NCBI GenBank assembly: GCA_900129595.1 | Contig: FQWG01000007.1 | Coordinates: 174,103 to 238,102, forward strand | Length of the DNA stretch: 64,000 nucleotides | Direction of reading: 5' to 3' | Origin: Flavobacterium frigidimaris | GTDB taxonomy: Bacteria; Bacteroidota; Bacteroidia; Flavobacteriales; Flavobacteriaceae | Part shown: in pieces, positions 1 to 8,420 of the stretch | Numbering within the stretch: the stretch's first letter is position 1 | How the letters are laid out: each line of letters opens with the position of its first letter | The notes under the pieces: generated by a model | Databases searched by the model: none | Seen by the model: only the letters and a program-made list of their open reading frames with translations | What the model was told of the DNA's origin: nothing | Translations under genes and position numbers: made by a program

Positions 1-181
1 TTCCCTTTTTTAATTTTCTATCAATAGTATGTTTCGCAACACTCTATTCCAACTTAATGGTAATTGAAATTTTAAAGGGCATTACTTAGTAAACATAGCT
101 ACTATAATTTACATTTCAAAGATTAGACATTCGTAATCTGTAAGATTTAACATATTTTTTAATTCTGTATTTAACTGAAAA

Positions 182-234
182 ATTCCCTCTTGCACTAAAC
201 AGCCGATTAGGATATGTTTAGTGCAAGAGGGAAT
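182..234 (-). terminator. Long perfect hairpin downstream of the PRTRC operon
   Basis: Two perfect 19-base arms (182-200 and 216-234) enclose a 15-base loop. Read on the minus strand, the hairpin is followed by a short T run. It is the second of two tandem hairpins beyond the last PRTRC gene, so it probably ends the minus-strand transcript. The stem is unusually long for a simple terminator and could instead protect the mRNA end or act as a protein site. Confidence 0.6.
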
Positions 235-246
235 ACCGGACAAAAG

Positions 247-289
247 CGCCCCGCAATTCCCTGACGAGAGGAAGCTGAATTGCGGGGCG
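247..289 (-). terminator. GC-rich hairpin just after the ThiF-like gene
   Basis: The 13-base arms 247-259 and 277-289 are perfectly complementary and rich in G and C, with a 17-base loop. The hairpin begins 8 bases beyond the stop codon of the ThiF-like gene. On the minus strand it is followed by a four-T run. It is a likely intrinsic terminator working together with the longer hairpin at 182-234. Confidence 0.65.
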
Positions 290-296
290 GCGGGTG

Positions 297-1100
297 TCAA
301 CCCACCGCTAGAGGTTCTGATTTGAAATTGGCAAGATTTAAAAAGAATCCTCTGTGCGAGGTCATGCCTTCACGGAACAATTTCCATAAGAGTGACGCTC
401 CCATATTGGCAAGAGTGGAATTAATAAATAAATCCTGTTTTTCGAGTGCTTCTGCAACGGAACAACTCGGCTCATTGTTATCGCTCTGTGCTTCGAGCAA
501 TTCTTTAAATTCATCTGTCACCATTGGAAGATTGGTGACAGTCCTGTATAGATTGGAGTTGGGTTGTTTGATTTCTCCTATTGTGGACAATATCGCTTGT
601 CCTGTATTTTGGGAATTTCCTATGTCTAGCCAATACAACGATTTGGTACGCTGAAAATTACTGCTTCCTGTACAATCCTTTAGACAAGTTGCTATGTCGA
701 AACGTGCTGTTACGGTATCTACACAACTAATATAAATATTTGCCTTGCCCCTTTCGGGTAAGGATTTCAGATTGGAGGAACTAAACTTCTCTGTTACCGC
801 TTTCCACGAAGTTCCAAAAAAACGGTTCAATCGGTTAATGAGCGCCACGGCTTTGGGCAGTCCTACCTCAGCATCTGCAAAAAGTTGCCGTCCTTGATTG
901 GCTGTGGTGACCACATCATCATCAAATAGATTGACCTGTAATCCTGCATGACCCAAAGCGATAAGGCTATGGTTCATTCTAGCTAGTTCTGTGAGCATCC
1001 TACTTCCCGTCCCTCCTGCTCCAATAAGATTTACCATTATTGGATTGGCTGGATTTATCAGGTAATTATCTGTGTAATGCATGGCTTTTTGTGAGTTCAT
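297..1100 (-). CDS. PRTRC system ThiF family protein
   Basis: This 267-residue protein has a glycine-rich nucleotide-binding loop, GAGGTG at residues 27-32, followed by an acidic stretch (NLFDDDVV) near residue 60. That is the pattern of the adenylating Rossmann fold of ThiF/MoeB/E1 enzymes. The full neighbourhood matches the PRTRC cluster, a module of conserved genes found on plasmids and integrative elements whose biochemical role is not known. Its start overlaps the end of the preceding PRTRC B gene by four bases, which indicates translational coupling. It is the last gene of the minus-strand operon and is followed by two hairpins. The substrate of any adenylation cannot be read from the sequence. 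Confidence 0.88.
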   Translation of the reverse strand: MNSQKAMHYTDNYLINPANPIMVNLIGAGGTGSRMLTELARMNHSLIALGHAGLQVNLFDDDVVTTANQGRQLFADAEVGLPKAVALINRLNRFFGTSWKAVTEKFSSSNLKSLPERGKANIYISCVDTVTARFDIATCLKDCTGSSNFQRTKSLYWLDIGNSQNTGQAILSTIGEIKQPNSNLYRTVTNLPMVTDEFKELLEAQSDNNEPSCSVAEALEKQDLFINSTLANMGASLLWKLFREGMTSHRGFFLNLANFKSEPLAVG

Positions 1101-1813
1101 GACAGTAAATTTTTAATTGTTAAACCATTTTTAAGCAAGGATTTCATTGGGAATGGTTTTGGGGTATTGACCAATCTTTGCCACAATTGAATAATATTTC
1201 CCTTAACAGGACTTTGTTTGTGTATAAGATGACTGAAATAGCTGTTAAAAAAGTATTGTTCCCATTCTCGTATGAACTCCTCCAACAAACAGTCTGCTTT
1301 TATGCTAACTGATACTGTACCCATACAAACTTTGCCATCTTCATATAAGTTAAAAAAGGGCGCATTGTATAGAGCAGTTAGTTCGTTTATATTGGTGTCA
1401 GTGTTCATTGCATAAATGTACAGGGTGTTCTTGGAAGCTTTCCACAGTAAAGGAGGTACGGATGCCTTACCATTTGCAATGCCCAAACTCTCCACAAAAA
1501 ACAAATTGACTTTTTGGGCAGGTGTGTACCAAATGGCATACCCATCATGGTCAGGATTTATATAAAGTAAATTTTTGGAAAGCAATCCCGACGGTTTTAA
1601 AAATTTCCGTGTAAGTTTTTCGGAGGTATCGAGGGCACTAGCAAGCTGTGTACTTTCTTTAAGGTTTAAGGGATGTGCATTTATGGGATAGCCATTTTTG
1701 TCCATATCATAGGCTTCTACATACATGGTCTTATCCGCAGTCTCTTTTTGATAGACTACAAAGGCTTTTATTGGATTGTACAATGTTCCGAATTGTGCAG
1801 TTATATCTTTCAT
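1097..1813 (-). CDS. PRTRC system protein B
   Basis: This soluble protein of about 238 residues resembles PRTRC protein B, with the N-terminal pattern ITAQFGTLYNPIKAFVVY and a conserved middle section (PPLLWKA). I chose the ATG at 1813, eight codons inside the longest frame (1837), because it gives a four-base ATGA overlap with the stop of the gene before it. The same arrangement occurs at the junction with the ThiF-like gene. No enzyme motif is visible. The PRTRC module is probably used in maintenance or transfer of the element, but this is inferred from where such clusters occur, not from a known mechanism. Confidence 0.82.
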   Translation of the reverse strand: MKDITAQFGTLYNPIKAFVVYQKETADKTMYVEAYDMDKNGYPINAHPLNLKESTQLASALDTSEKLTRKFLKPSGLLSKNLLYINPDHDGYAIWYTPAQKVNLFFVESLGIANGKASVPPLLWKASKNTLYIYAMNTDTNINELTALYNAPFFNLYEDGKVCMGTVSVSIKADCLLEEFIREWEQYFFNSYFSHLIHKQSPVKGNIIQLWQRLVNTPKPFPMKSLLKNGLTIKNLLS

Positions 1814-2901
1814 GGCATATTGTTTAAAAGGGTACATAAATCATTTAGAAGCGCAAATAATTTGTATTCAAAATCAAGTACCTTATTGGATAGCTCGTTC
1901 TCAGTATCATAGATTTGTAATACAGTCGGTTCTTCTATTTCAGAGCATTCATTAAATTCGTCATTGATTATTCGGGCTATATTGTCATACAACAATCCAT
2001 CACTATCTGCTATGAAAGAAATATACTGCTCGGCTTTGATTATCCCTTCCTCGCTATCAAATTCCTGATTAGAGGTATTGCTAAAAATAGTATCGTTTGG
2101 ATATTCACGTAATAATTCCAACGCTATTTTTGCAACGCTTAGACAGTCCTTTTCAAAAGAATTTCTTGGTCTATAATTGTCCACACGACTTTGGAAACAA
2201 TTCAAATGATAGGGATTGAAAATTTTACGGAGCATTATATCCCCATAATAAATAGCCCGATTAAATTCTGAAATTATACTATTATCTTCTTGAGATTCTT
2301 CATTCTCCAAATCATCTATGAGCCATTCTTCCATACACTCGTAGCTATAAAAAAGATAACTGTTATTTTCCCTATAGTACGGAATCCCTGCAATATGATA
2401 CAGATAGGCAAATACAGACAGCAATAATTCAGCGGATTGTTTTTGTTTTTTGTTCTGTAATAATCGGTATAAGGGCAATACAGGAATATAATACAGTGTA
2501 TTGCCCGTGTTATATGTGTGGTTCGTTGCTAATTTTACCGTGCCATCATCATCTTGTAAAATTTTAAGCTCAATATCCCGCTCAGATCTTCTGAATTGTT
2601 TTTGAATGTCTGCGTATGCCAACAGAATATTATACGGATAGGATTTGTGTACAATATCTATTGTTTCAAAACCATACAGCCTTGTCAGGATAGCAAGCGA
2701 ATCAAAAAATCCTTTTTGTGTTTGTTCCGGCTCGGGCAAATTTTCGCTTTGTTCAAATAATGGCAAAAAGGAGTGTCTTAAAAAACCATCGGTAATAGTT
2801 CGATTGGAGCGGAATTGTTCCTGTTCTTTTTTATCACCTCTGCATCGGGCAATCGGTTTGTGTTTTCTGCGAATGTTCCTAACTGTTTGTATAGTCTGCA
2901 T
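1810..2901 (-). CDS. Unrecognised protein inside the PRTRC cluster (possible PRTRC F position)
   Basis: This 363-residue protein has a basic, arginine-rich N-terminus (residues 1-40) followed by an acidic, mostly helical body. There is no signal peptide or membrane segment. It lies between the PRTRC C and B genes and is translationally coupled to B through an ATGA overlap, so it is part of the same operon. Other PRTRC clusters carry a protein called F of about this size. This gene may be its divergent counterpart, but I see no motif that proves it. A structural role with the other PRTRC proteins is the simplest guess. Confidence 0.75.
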   Translation of the reverse strand: MQTIQTVRNIRRKHKPIARCRGDKKEQEQFRSNRTITDGFLRHSFLPLFEQSENLPEPEQTQKGFFDSLAILTRLYGFETIDIVHKSYPYNILLAYADIQKQFRRSERDIELKILQDDDGTVKLATNHTYNTGNTLYYIPVLPLYRLLQNKKQKQSAELLLSVFAYLYHIAGIPYYRENNSYLFYSYECMEEWLIDDLENEESQEDNSIISEFNRAIYYGDIMLRKIFNPYHLNCFQSRVDNYRPRNSFEKDCLSVAKIALELLREYPNDTIFSNTSNQEFDSEEGIIKAEQYISFIADSDGLLYDNIARIINDEFNECSEIEEPTVLQIYDTENELSNKVLDFEYKLFALLNDLCTLLNNMP

Positions 2902-2957
2902 AGCTTTCTACTTTTAGGCAATTGTATACTGCCTGTTATCATATTTGTTTTCATGGT

Positions 2958-3176
2958 TTATCCTTTTGTTCCTATTTGTGATACAAATTTGTATTGCACC
3001 GCATCGTCATTTATAATTGGTCCCTCTATGGTTGCAGTGGTTAAAATCGGATACGTCTGCGCATAAAAATTGAGTACCGCTTCGGGGCTGAATGTAGATG
3101 ATGGGTCAGCAAGTTTAATTTCCTGCTCTTTATCCCTAAAGATAAAAATACGTTCTAAGTTGGTAGCTACTAACAT
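2958..3176 (-). CDS. PRTRC system protein C
   Basis: This short acidic 72-residue protein has a beta-rich pattern: RIFIFRDKEQEIKLADP, then FSPEAVLNFYAQTYPILTTA. It matches the small PRTRC C family, whose members are about this length. The start overlaps the end of PRTRC E by seven bases, so the two are probably translated together. The function is unknown. The fold looks compact and single-domain, and no catalytic residues are evident. Confidence 0.88.
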   Translation of the reverse strand: MLVATNLERIFIFRDKEQEIKLADPSSTFSPEAVLNFYAQTYPILTTATIEGPIINDDAVQYKFVSQIGTKG

Positions 3177-3709
3177 GATTCTTCTGTATTAGGGTCGTTG
3201 AAAAGGTCGATTGGAAATTTATCGGAAAGTTCCGCTTTGCGAGCGTGAATAATATCTTTGTATTCGGGGTAAAGGTCAGCAGGGGGTACTTTCATCCACG
3301 CTTCTTTAAACTTACCTGCCGTTTCGAGTTCATCTGCTTTTTTCATAGCCTGTTCGTATTGTTTTTGCATTTCGGTTTTTTCTTTATCTATTTTCAGAAC
3401 GTTGTCCTTTTCCATTTGGGAACTGACTTTCGCCTGTTCTTTTTCTTTGAGGAATTGCTCCATATTGGCAAAAAGCTCTGCCGTATCTTTCACAGGCTGT
3501 TCTATGGCTTCAAAAAATCCGCTGTCAATTTCTTCTGCTGTACCTTTTAGTAAAATAGGCGGTACTTTTTTGCGGGCATCATCGCCAATACTGTCATTAA
3601 AAAATAACACCGATACAATGAGTTTGTCCGTATCTTCTTTGGCTATATTTATATTCCAATTTCCTGCTAACTGCAAGGCTAGTATGGATTTAAAAAAATT
3701 GGTTTCCAT
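3170..3709 (-). CDS. PRTRC system protein E
   Basis: This 179-residue protein begins with METNFFKSILAL and a hydrophobic, strand-rich first half (LIVSVLFFND, PPILLKGTAEEID). A charged coiled-coil stretch rich in K, E, M and Q follows at about residues 90-145, and the tail is short and acidic. This two-part layout is that of PRTRC protein E. The coiled coil suggests a partner-binding or oligomerising role. It sits four bases after a 68-residue gene and overlaps PRTRC C, inside the same minus-strand operon. Confidence 0.85.
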   Translation of the reverse strand: METNFFKSILALQLAGNWNINIAKEDTDKLIVSVLFFNDSIGDDARKKVPPILLKGTAEEIDSGFFEAIEQPVKDTAELFANMEQFLKEKEQAKVSSQMEKDNVLKIDKEKTEMQKQYEQAMKKADELETAGKFKEAWMKVPPADLYPEYKDIIHARKAELSDKFPIDLFNDPNTEESC

Positions 3710-3713
3710 TGTT

Positions 3714-3920
3714 TTACTCTTTAGTCTGTTTTACATCTAAACCATTAATTGCTACTAACTTTTCGTATAGGTCTTGCCAATAGGCTTGCCGTTCTTTGTC
3801 AAACTTTTCAAAGAGTTTGTCTTCATGGGCAAAATTTCTGAAATAGTCCGCCTGTTCAATGGCTTGGGCTAAATTGTTAACCCTTATAATTTTTCCGTTT
3901 TTATCTTCTACTTGTATCAT
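3714..3920 (-). CDS. Small conserved-looking helical protein, function unknown
   Basis: This 68-residue protein is rich in charged residues and mostly helical. Its N-terminal segment is MIQVEDKNGKIIRV and it contains several aromatic residues (YFRNF, YWQDLYEKL). It lies 4 bases before PRTRC E and 47 bases after the DUF932 gene, so it is almost certainly co-transcribed with the PRTRC module. I do not recognise the family. It could be an adaptor specific to Bacteroidota versions of the cluster. Confidence 0.65.
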   Translation of the reverse strand: MIQVEDKNGKIIRVNNLAQAIEQADYFRNFAHEDKLFEKFDKERQAYWQDLYEKLVAINGLDVKQTKE

Positions 3921-3967
3921 GATGTCGAGATTTAAAGGGACAGGCAGGTTATGCCTGTCCCGATTAA

Positions 3968-5029
3968 CTAATTAAGCAATAAGGCATCCGAACCTTTACT
4001 TGCAAAATCCAAACAAAGGTTAAAAGCGGATTGGGTACGAATCTGCCCTGTGCCACCCATCAAAAGGGAGGTTAGTTTGGCTTCATCGTCCTTGTACTTT
4101 CTCATATTTTGAAAGTAGCCTGTTACGCTATTATATGCGCCAAAGACAGTTCCTTTGGTGGTGTCCATGAGTTGGGTCGGGTTGCTCATGGCGTATTCAA
4201 AAGCATTATCCACCATATTGGTAAAACAAGTGGAGAGTTCATCTTCCTTGCCGTCTTGTATGGTTTTAAGTACCTCTTTGTTAGGAACAAGGGCGGACTG
4301 AATTAGTTTTTTCACTTCATTATCCGTGATGCGGATTTTCGCCCAATGGTTAAAAATATCCTCCATCTGTGCCGATAGCATATCGGATATGCCCATTACT
4401 TTATGTGCCTGTTCCAAGCGTTGTTTGGCATTGGAGGTATGACGAATACGCACGGTATTGGTCTTATTATTCATAGCGGCATTAAGGGTATTGTTACATA
4501 CGATGCGTATGGGCGTAAATGCTGCGGTTATGCTTCCGCTTCCGTCGTGTGAGGTGGTTAAGAACAAATATTTCTCAATTAAATCATCTTTACCAACCCT
4601 GATATAATCAGGCAGTTTAGCGGTTATAAAAACTCGCTCTCCTTTCCCAAGTGCTCCTGCTGTTTCGTATAGAATACCGTCACCACCTACAATGCTGTCA
4701 AAAAAAGAAAAGGCATCCCTATTTTGTACAATCTGGTAGTCTTTACCAACCACACCCAAGACTGCATCGTTGTCGGTACGTACTGTACTGAAGTAATTTG
4801 GTACTTCTATTTTAATGTGCATGATTTCATTATCCAAAATAATTTCCGCTGAACTTGTTGTAAAAAGTTTGCGTTTTTCTACTTCATAATCCAAACCTGC
4901 GTGCTTAATTGCTTCTGCACTTGTCGGGTAATCGCTAATAATCTGCCCTAAATTGTGCCATGCTTTTTCCTTAGTGCTGAAAAAACTGTGTTTTCCTGAC
5001 TGCTCGTTGTAATTTATATTATGTGCCAT
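3968..5029 (-). CDS. DUF932 (phage/plasmid-like) protein
   Basis: This 353-residue protein has the hallmarks of the DUF932 family found on phages and plasmids. The N-terminus contains STKEKAWHNLGQII, a middle section reads KLFTTSSAEIIL and PNYFSTVRTDNDAVLGVVG, and further on are YLFLTTSHDGSGSITAAF and RIVCNNTLNAA. The family is very common on Bacteroidota conjugative elements beside single-stranded DNA-binding protein genes. Its activity is not established. The neighbourhood (SSB 30 bases away, PRTRC genes downstream) fits a role in DNA maintenance or protection during transfer. The length matches the family. Confidence 0.9.
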   Translation of the reverse strand: MAHNINYNEQSGKHSFFSTKEKAWHNLGQIISDYPTSAEAIKHAGLDYEVEKRKLFTTSSAEIILDNEIMHIKIEVPNYFSTVRTDNDAVLGVVGKDYQIVQNRDAFSFFDSIVGGDGILYETAGALGKGERVFITAKLPDYIRVGKDDLIEKYLFLTTSHDGSGSITAAFTPIRIVCNNTLNAAMNNKTNTVRIRHTSNAKQRLEQAHKVMGISDMLSAQMEDIFNHWAKIRITDNEVKKLIQSALVPNKEVLKTIQDGKEDELSTCFTNMVDNAFEYAMSNPTQLMDTTKGTVFGAYNSVTGYFQNMRKYKDDEAKLTSLLMGGTGQIRTQSAFNLCLDFASKGSDALLLN

Positions 5030-5059
5030 GATGTTAAATTTTAAGTGATTGCGATACTA

Positions 5060-5446
5060 TTAAAAAGGTAGGTCTTCAGTCTTTTTTGATTTCTTGTTCT
5101 GTACTGCCGAATGAGCTGTATTAGTTTCCGCTTTCTTCGCAAAAGCCAAAATCTTGATGTTGTTGGTGTGGAACGTAAGACTGCCTATTGCTTTGCCTTC
5201 GTCATTGCTATAAACATTCATACCAATACGTCCAAATAATTGTACAATTGTCCCTTTTTTAAGCCACTCGGCTATTTTTGGATTTAACCAATACGAGCAA
5301 TTGATATAGGTTGCTACTTCTTTTACTTCCGTACTGCCTTTGGGTTTGTAATTGTCATTGATGACAATGCTAAAATTGACCACTTGTTTGTCATTGCCCA
5401 CTTTGTGAACAACTGCATTTGCTGTAATGCGCCCTGTGATTTCCAT
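5060..5446 (-). CDS. ssb: Single-stranded DNA-binding protein
   Basis: This 128-residue SSB begins with MEITGRITANAVVHKVGNDK and continues with VVNFSIVINDNY, the typical start of the OB-fold. Conserved aromatic positions appear in INCSYWL. The C-terminus is TEDLPF, an acidic tip ending in phenylalanine, which in SSBs recruits repair and replication proteins. SSBs on conjugative elements coat the entering strand and limit the SOS response in the recipient. It is the first gene of the minus-strand PRTRC operon. The region upstream holds a GC-rich structured element instead of an ordinary short leader. Confidence 0.93.
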   Translation of the reverse strand: MEITGRITANAVVHKVGNDKQVVNFSIVINDNYKPKGSTEVKEVATYINCSYWLNPKIAEWLKKGTIVQLFGRIGMNVYSNDEGKAIGSLTFHTNNIKILAFAKKAETNTAHSAVQNKKSKKTEDLPF

Positions 5447-5529
5447 AATTTTAATTTTTAAGGATTACTATTATTTACTTTCTCTCTCCTCCTGCTTCCA
5501 CAAAAATTGTTTTCAAAACGAAAAAACGG

Positions 5530-5655
5530 AAAAAAAGAAAGCAAGATGCAAGGGGCTTAAGGATGCGCAAGTGCTATAAGTCCCGAAGGGTGGCAAGGGA
5601 AGCGCCGCCATTATGCGCACGCAGCATGCTTAAGTCACTATCTTAGCTGCCCTTT
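5530..5655. other. GC-rich, palindromic intergenic element upstream of ssb
   Basis: This block stands out from its AT-rich surroundings by its G and C content. It contains CTTAAGGATGC at 5556-5566 and GCATGCTTAAG at 5624-5634, an inverted repeat with one mismatch, with smaller CCC/GGG and GCGC pairings between. No open frame crosses it. It may be a structured RNA leader of ssb, an origin-like site or a protein-binding region. The rest of the 5447-5925 gap is AT-rich and holds only the terminator noted separately. Confidence 0.5.
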
Positions 5656-5781
5656 TAGTCCGTTTCGAGTGAAAATCTAATTGAACTTCAAATAAAATGT
5701 TGCAATATTCTAAGATAATTTATTAGAACATTTTATAATATAATGGCATGAAAAATCAAATATTATTTCAATAGTTGACAT

Positions 5782-5811
5782 AAAAAAATCTGATACTTTT
5801 GGTATCAGATT
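5782..5811 (-). terminator. Intrinsic terminator of the ABC-3C/HD-Hsp90 operon
   Basis: Perfect ten-base arms lie at 5787-5796 and 5802-5811 with a five-base loop. On the minus strand they are followed by a run of seven T residues. The structure is about 115 bases beyond the stop of the HD-Hsp90 gene, so it closes the four-gene operon. Confidence 0.85.
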
Positions 5812-5925
5812 AAGAGTTAATTAATCAATGAAAAATGTTGCTGACTATTCCTAAAAAAGACTTAAATATTGAAGATTACAATATTTTTATATAAACTATA
5901 AAGCAACATTAAGCTTTTCTTGACT

Positions 5926-8361
5926 TTATTCATTTTTTAAAAGTTCTTGAGCTTTTTCTAATCCAATCAAAAAATTATCGCTTTGTGAATTTGCACGAAA
6001 CAGACTATATAATTTATTGGTATATTCTAGTTCTAAGTTTTTTGAAAGATTTTTGCAAATAATGAATGAAAGATTTTGCTCAAAAGAATTCCATAGTTCA
6101 TTTAATACAATCTCATTTCTAGCTGAATTGAGATCTAAATCATTATTTCCATTAAGATCTAAAACAAGTAGCATAGGAAAAGGCCAAAGTAACATAGTCT
6201 TTTTAGCGTTAAAGCTATATTCAGGAAATAAACCTCCGGAGTAATTTATTCCATGTATTGAAAATGACGCATTTGATTTAGCCAGTGTTTGTGTACGTGG
6301 TGTTAATTTAATCTCACCTGTATCATTAATTTCGATTGAATCCCCTTTCTTTTTTATTTCATTAGTTTCCCAGTGCATTTGTAAGCTTAGACTATATTTT
6401 TGCCCATTTACATTAGTTTCATTTGAGTGCACATCAACTTTCTCAACAGGAATTCCGTTTTGTTCTATAATTCCAATTATTGCGTTTCCAATATATCCGG
6501 GTTCATCAAACACTATTAATTCCTCGCGTATATTTGCATTTTCTGCCCAGTAGTAACTTTTTAATTCTGCTGCTTTTTTATTTTGAAAATCGATTTTAGA
6601 AAAATTATTTTCTTGATTTTCTACTATTATTTTAATAGGGATTTGTGGATTTGGAACTGCAAGTTTTATAGCTTTTATTAAAGCTTCACCTGTATAATGT
6701 TTCCAAGGATGATTTTGTTTTAGTAATAGTTTTGTACATGTTCCAGGCTCATCTTTATCACTTTTTAAAACAGTGAATATACTGTCATAGCCTTCAATAA
6801 CTAATTTTAATGGTTCATCAAAATTATATTTGCCTTTCAATCTTTTGGTTTGGACTTCAACACTTTCAGATACCATAAATGTTGAAAGGATACCAATTCC
6901 AAATCTCGATATAGGTTTGTAACTTAAGTCAGTTTGTGCTTTTAGGTCAAAGAAATCTTTAGATTTATAGAAAGAAGAACCAACTTTTGAGTAATAATTA
7001 TTAATAATATCCTTATTCATTCCGATCCCATTATCAATAACTTCAAGATAATCTTGTGTACCAATTGTATAAAATTTCACTATGATGTTTGGGACATATG
7101 GAGCTTGCCATGAGTTGTGCATAGCTTCACTAAGCAGACAAGCATCAATTGAATTTTGAATAAGCTCTCTTAAAGCAACTTCTTTGCTACCATACAGCTG
7201 CGTCCCCATAAGCAATTCAATAACTTGATTTTTATTCAGTTCAAAAGATGTGTCCCAATATTCATATAAAGGTTCTCCCGATTCTATATCTTTTTCGGGA
7301 CCAATTCGTTCTCGGTTTACTTTTATTGGCAGATTTAATTTATATTGAGAAAAATCGATGTAGCCGTTTTGTTCTGAAATTTTTGAAAGGATTGCGGAAC
7401 AATTTTTTAGTTCTGTATCAATGTAGTCACAAAATTTTTTGATTCCGGATTCTATTGCAGGATGATTGCATTCTGCAAAAAAGGAAATTTCATTTTGATT
7501 AATTCTCCATGCTTTTACTGATCTGTGTTTTTGCCATTCAAATAAGGAAACAGAATTTCTAACTGATAAATGAGAAAATAATACAGACGGTGTTCTTTTA
7601 GCGTCAAAGTCAAGTAAATCAGCCAAGCGAAGAATTACTGCAATATACGGAATACAAATGTTTACATCCTCACCGCTTAAAAAAATTGGATCTAAATTCA
7701 TTAACGAAAGGGTATCCTCATTATGACTATGGCATATATCAGCAAGGATTTTTGTTAATGGTGTATCATGATAAAAAATTTTATCTTTCCAATCTCGGGC
7801 AAGAAGTTTTTTTACTCGTTGCGCATGATTAACTCTGATATATTCAGAAATTAAAAATTGTTCTATTAATTCTGCTTTTGAAAACTCCTGATTTACTCGT
7901 AATCGATTTATATCTTCTAACCTATCAGGATATGTATTTTTGAATCTTTCGAAATTAGAATATTCTTTTTTTTCAAAATCAGTAGGATCTAAATCCAACC
8001 ACTGCTGTTTCCAAGCTTTTATTTCATTTTCATCAGGAGACATTCCTAAATCATGAAAGAATGCTGATAATATCAGAAGCATTAGCTCAGGTACAGTAAG
8101 TTTTTCTAAATTCTCTTCTGGAATAAGTTTCTCCATCAAATACAAAACCCTAAACAAGTGTTCGCTGTCATGTAATGTATATTCAGGCATATATTTAATA
8201 ATAAGTTTTGCCTTATCATAAGCATACAGCACACATTTGTGTATAGTATCACTGACTTTAGAATCTACAGTAGTGCTTTCGTTGACTGTTTTTGTTCGTA
8301 ATGCAGTATAGATTTTACTTTTTGAAAGACTACTTTCTATATGTTGCTCTGATTCTGACAT
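5926..8361 (-). CDS. HD-domain / Hsp90-type ATPase fusion protein
   Basis: The 811-residue protein joins two recognisable parts. The N-terminal part (about 40-260) is an HD-type metal-dependent phosphohydrolase: LHDSEHLFRV, then FFHDLG near residue 101, a later HSHNED and an aspartate in LADLLDFD. This gives a complete H...HD...H...D set. From about 380 there is a GHKL/Hsp90-like ATPase with the N-box ELIQNSIDA (about 399), DNGIGM (about 442) and GIGILS (about 485). The remainder resembles the middle domain of Hsp90 relatives. It is the last gene of the operon, 59 bases after the SMC-like ATPase. HD domains often cleave nucleotides or cyclic nucleotides, so a defence effector controlled by an ATPase switch is plausible but inferred. 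Confidence 0.85.
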   Translation of the reverse strand: MSESEQHIESSLSKSKIYTALRTKTVNESTTVDSKVSDTIHKCVLYAYDKAKLIIKYMPEYTLHDSEHLFRVLYLMEKLIPEENLEKLTVPELMLLILSAFFHDLGMSPDENEIKAWKQQWLDLDPTDFEKKEYSNFERFKNTYPDRLEDINRLRVNQEFSKAELIEQFLISEYIRVNHAQRVKKLLARDWKDKIFYHDTPLTKILADICHSHNEDTLSLMNLDPIFLSGEDVNICIPYIAVILRLADLLDFDAKRTPSVLFSHLSVRNSVSLFEWQKHRSVKAWRINQNEISFFAECNHPAIESGIKKFCDYIDTELKNCSAILSKISEQNGYIDFSQYKLNLPIKVNRERIGPEKDIESGEPLYEYWDTSFELNKNQVIELLMGTQLYGSKEVALRELIQNSIDACLLSEAMHNSWQAPYVPNIIVKFYTIGTQDYLEVIDNGIGMNKDIINNYYSKVGSSFYKSKDFFDLKAQTDLSYKPISRFGIGILSTFMVSESVEVQTKRLKGKYNFDEPLKLVIEGYDSIFTVLKSDKDEPGTCTKLLLKQNHPWKHYTGEALIKAIKLAVPNPQIPIKIIVENQENNFSKIDFQNKKAAELKSYYWAENANIREELIVFDEPGYIGNAIIGIIEQNGIPVEKVDVHSNETNVNGQKYSLSLQMHWETNEIKKKGDSIEINDTGEIKLTPRTQTLAKSNASFSIHGINYSGGLFPEYSFNAKKTMLLWPFPMLLVLDLNGNNDLDLNSARNEIVLNELWNSFEQNLSFIICKNLSKNLELEYTNKLYSLFRANSQSDNFLIGLEKAQELLKNE

Positions 8362-8420
8362 AGCTTTATTATTTTAATGGAATTTTAAACCGTTTTATAT
8401 TTATTTTAAAATACTACTAG

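Noticed and set aside
109..654. Short open frames on both strands over the tandem hairpins and the ThiF gene end
   Set aside because: They cross stem-loop structures or lie on the opposite strand of a clear PRTRC gene and have no protein-like pattern.
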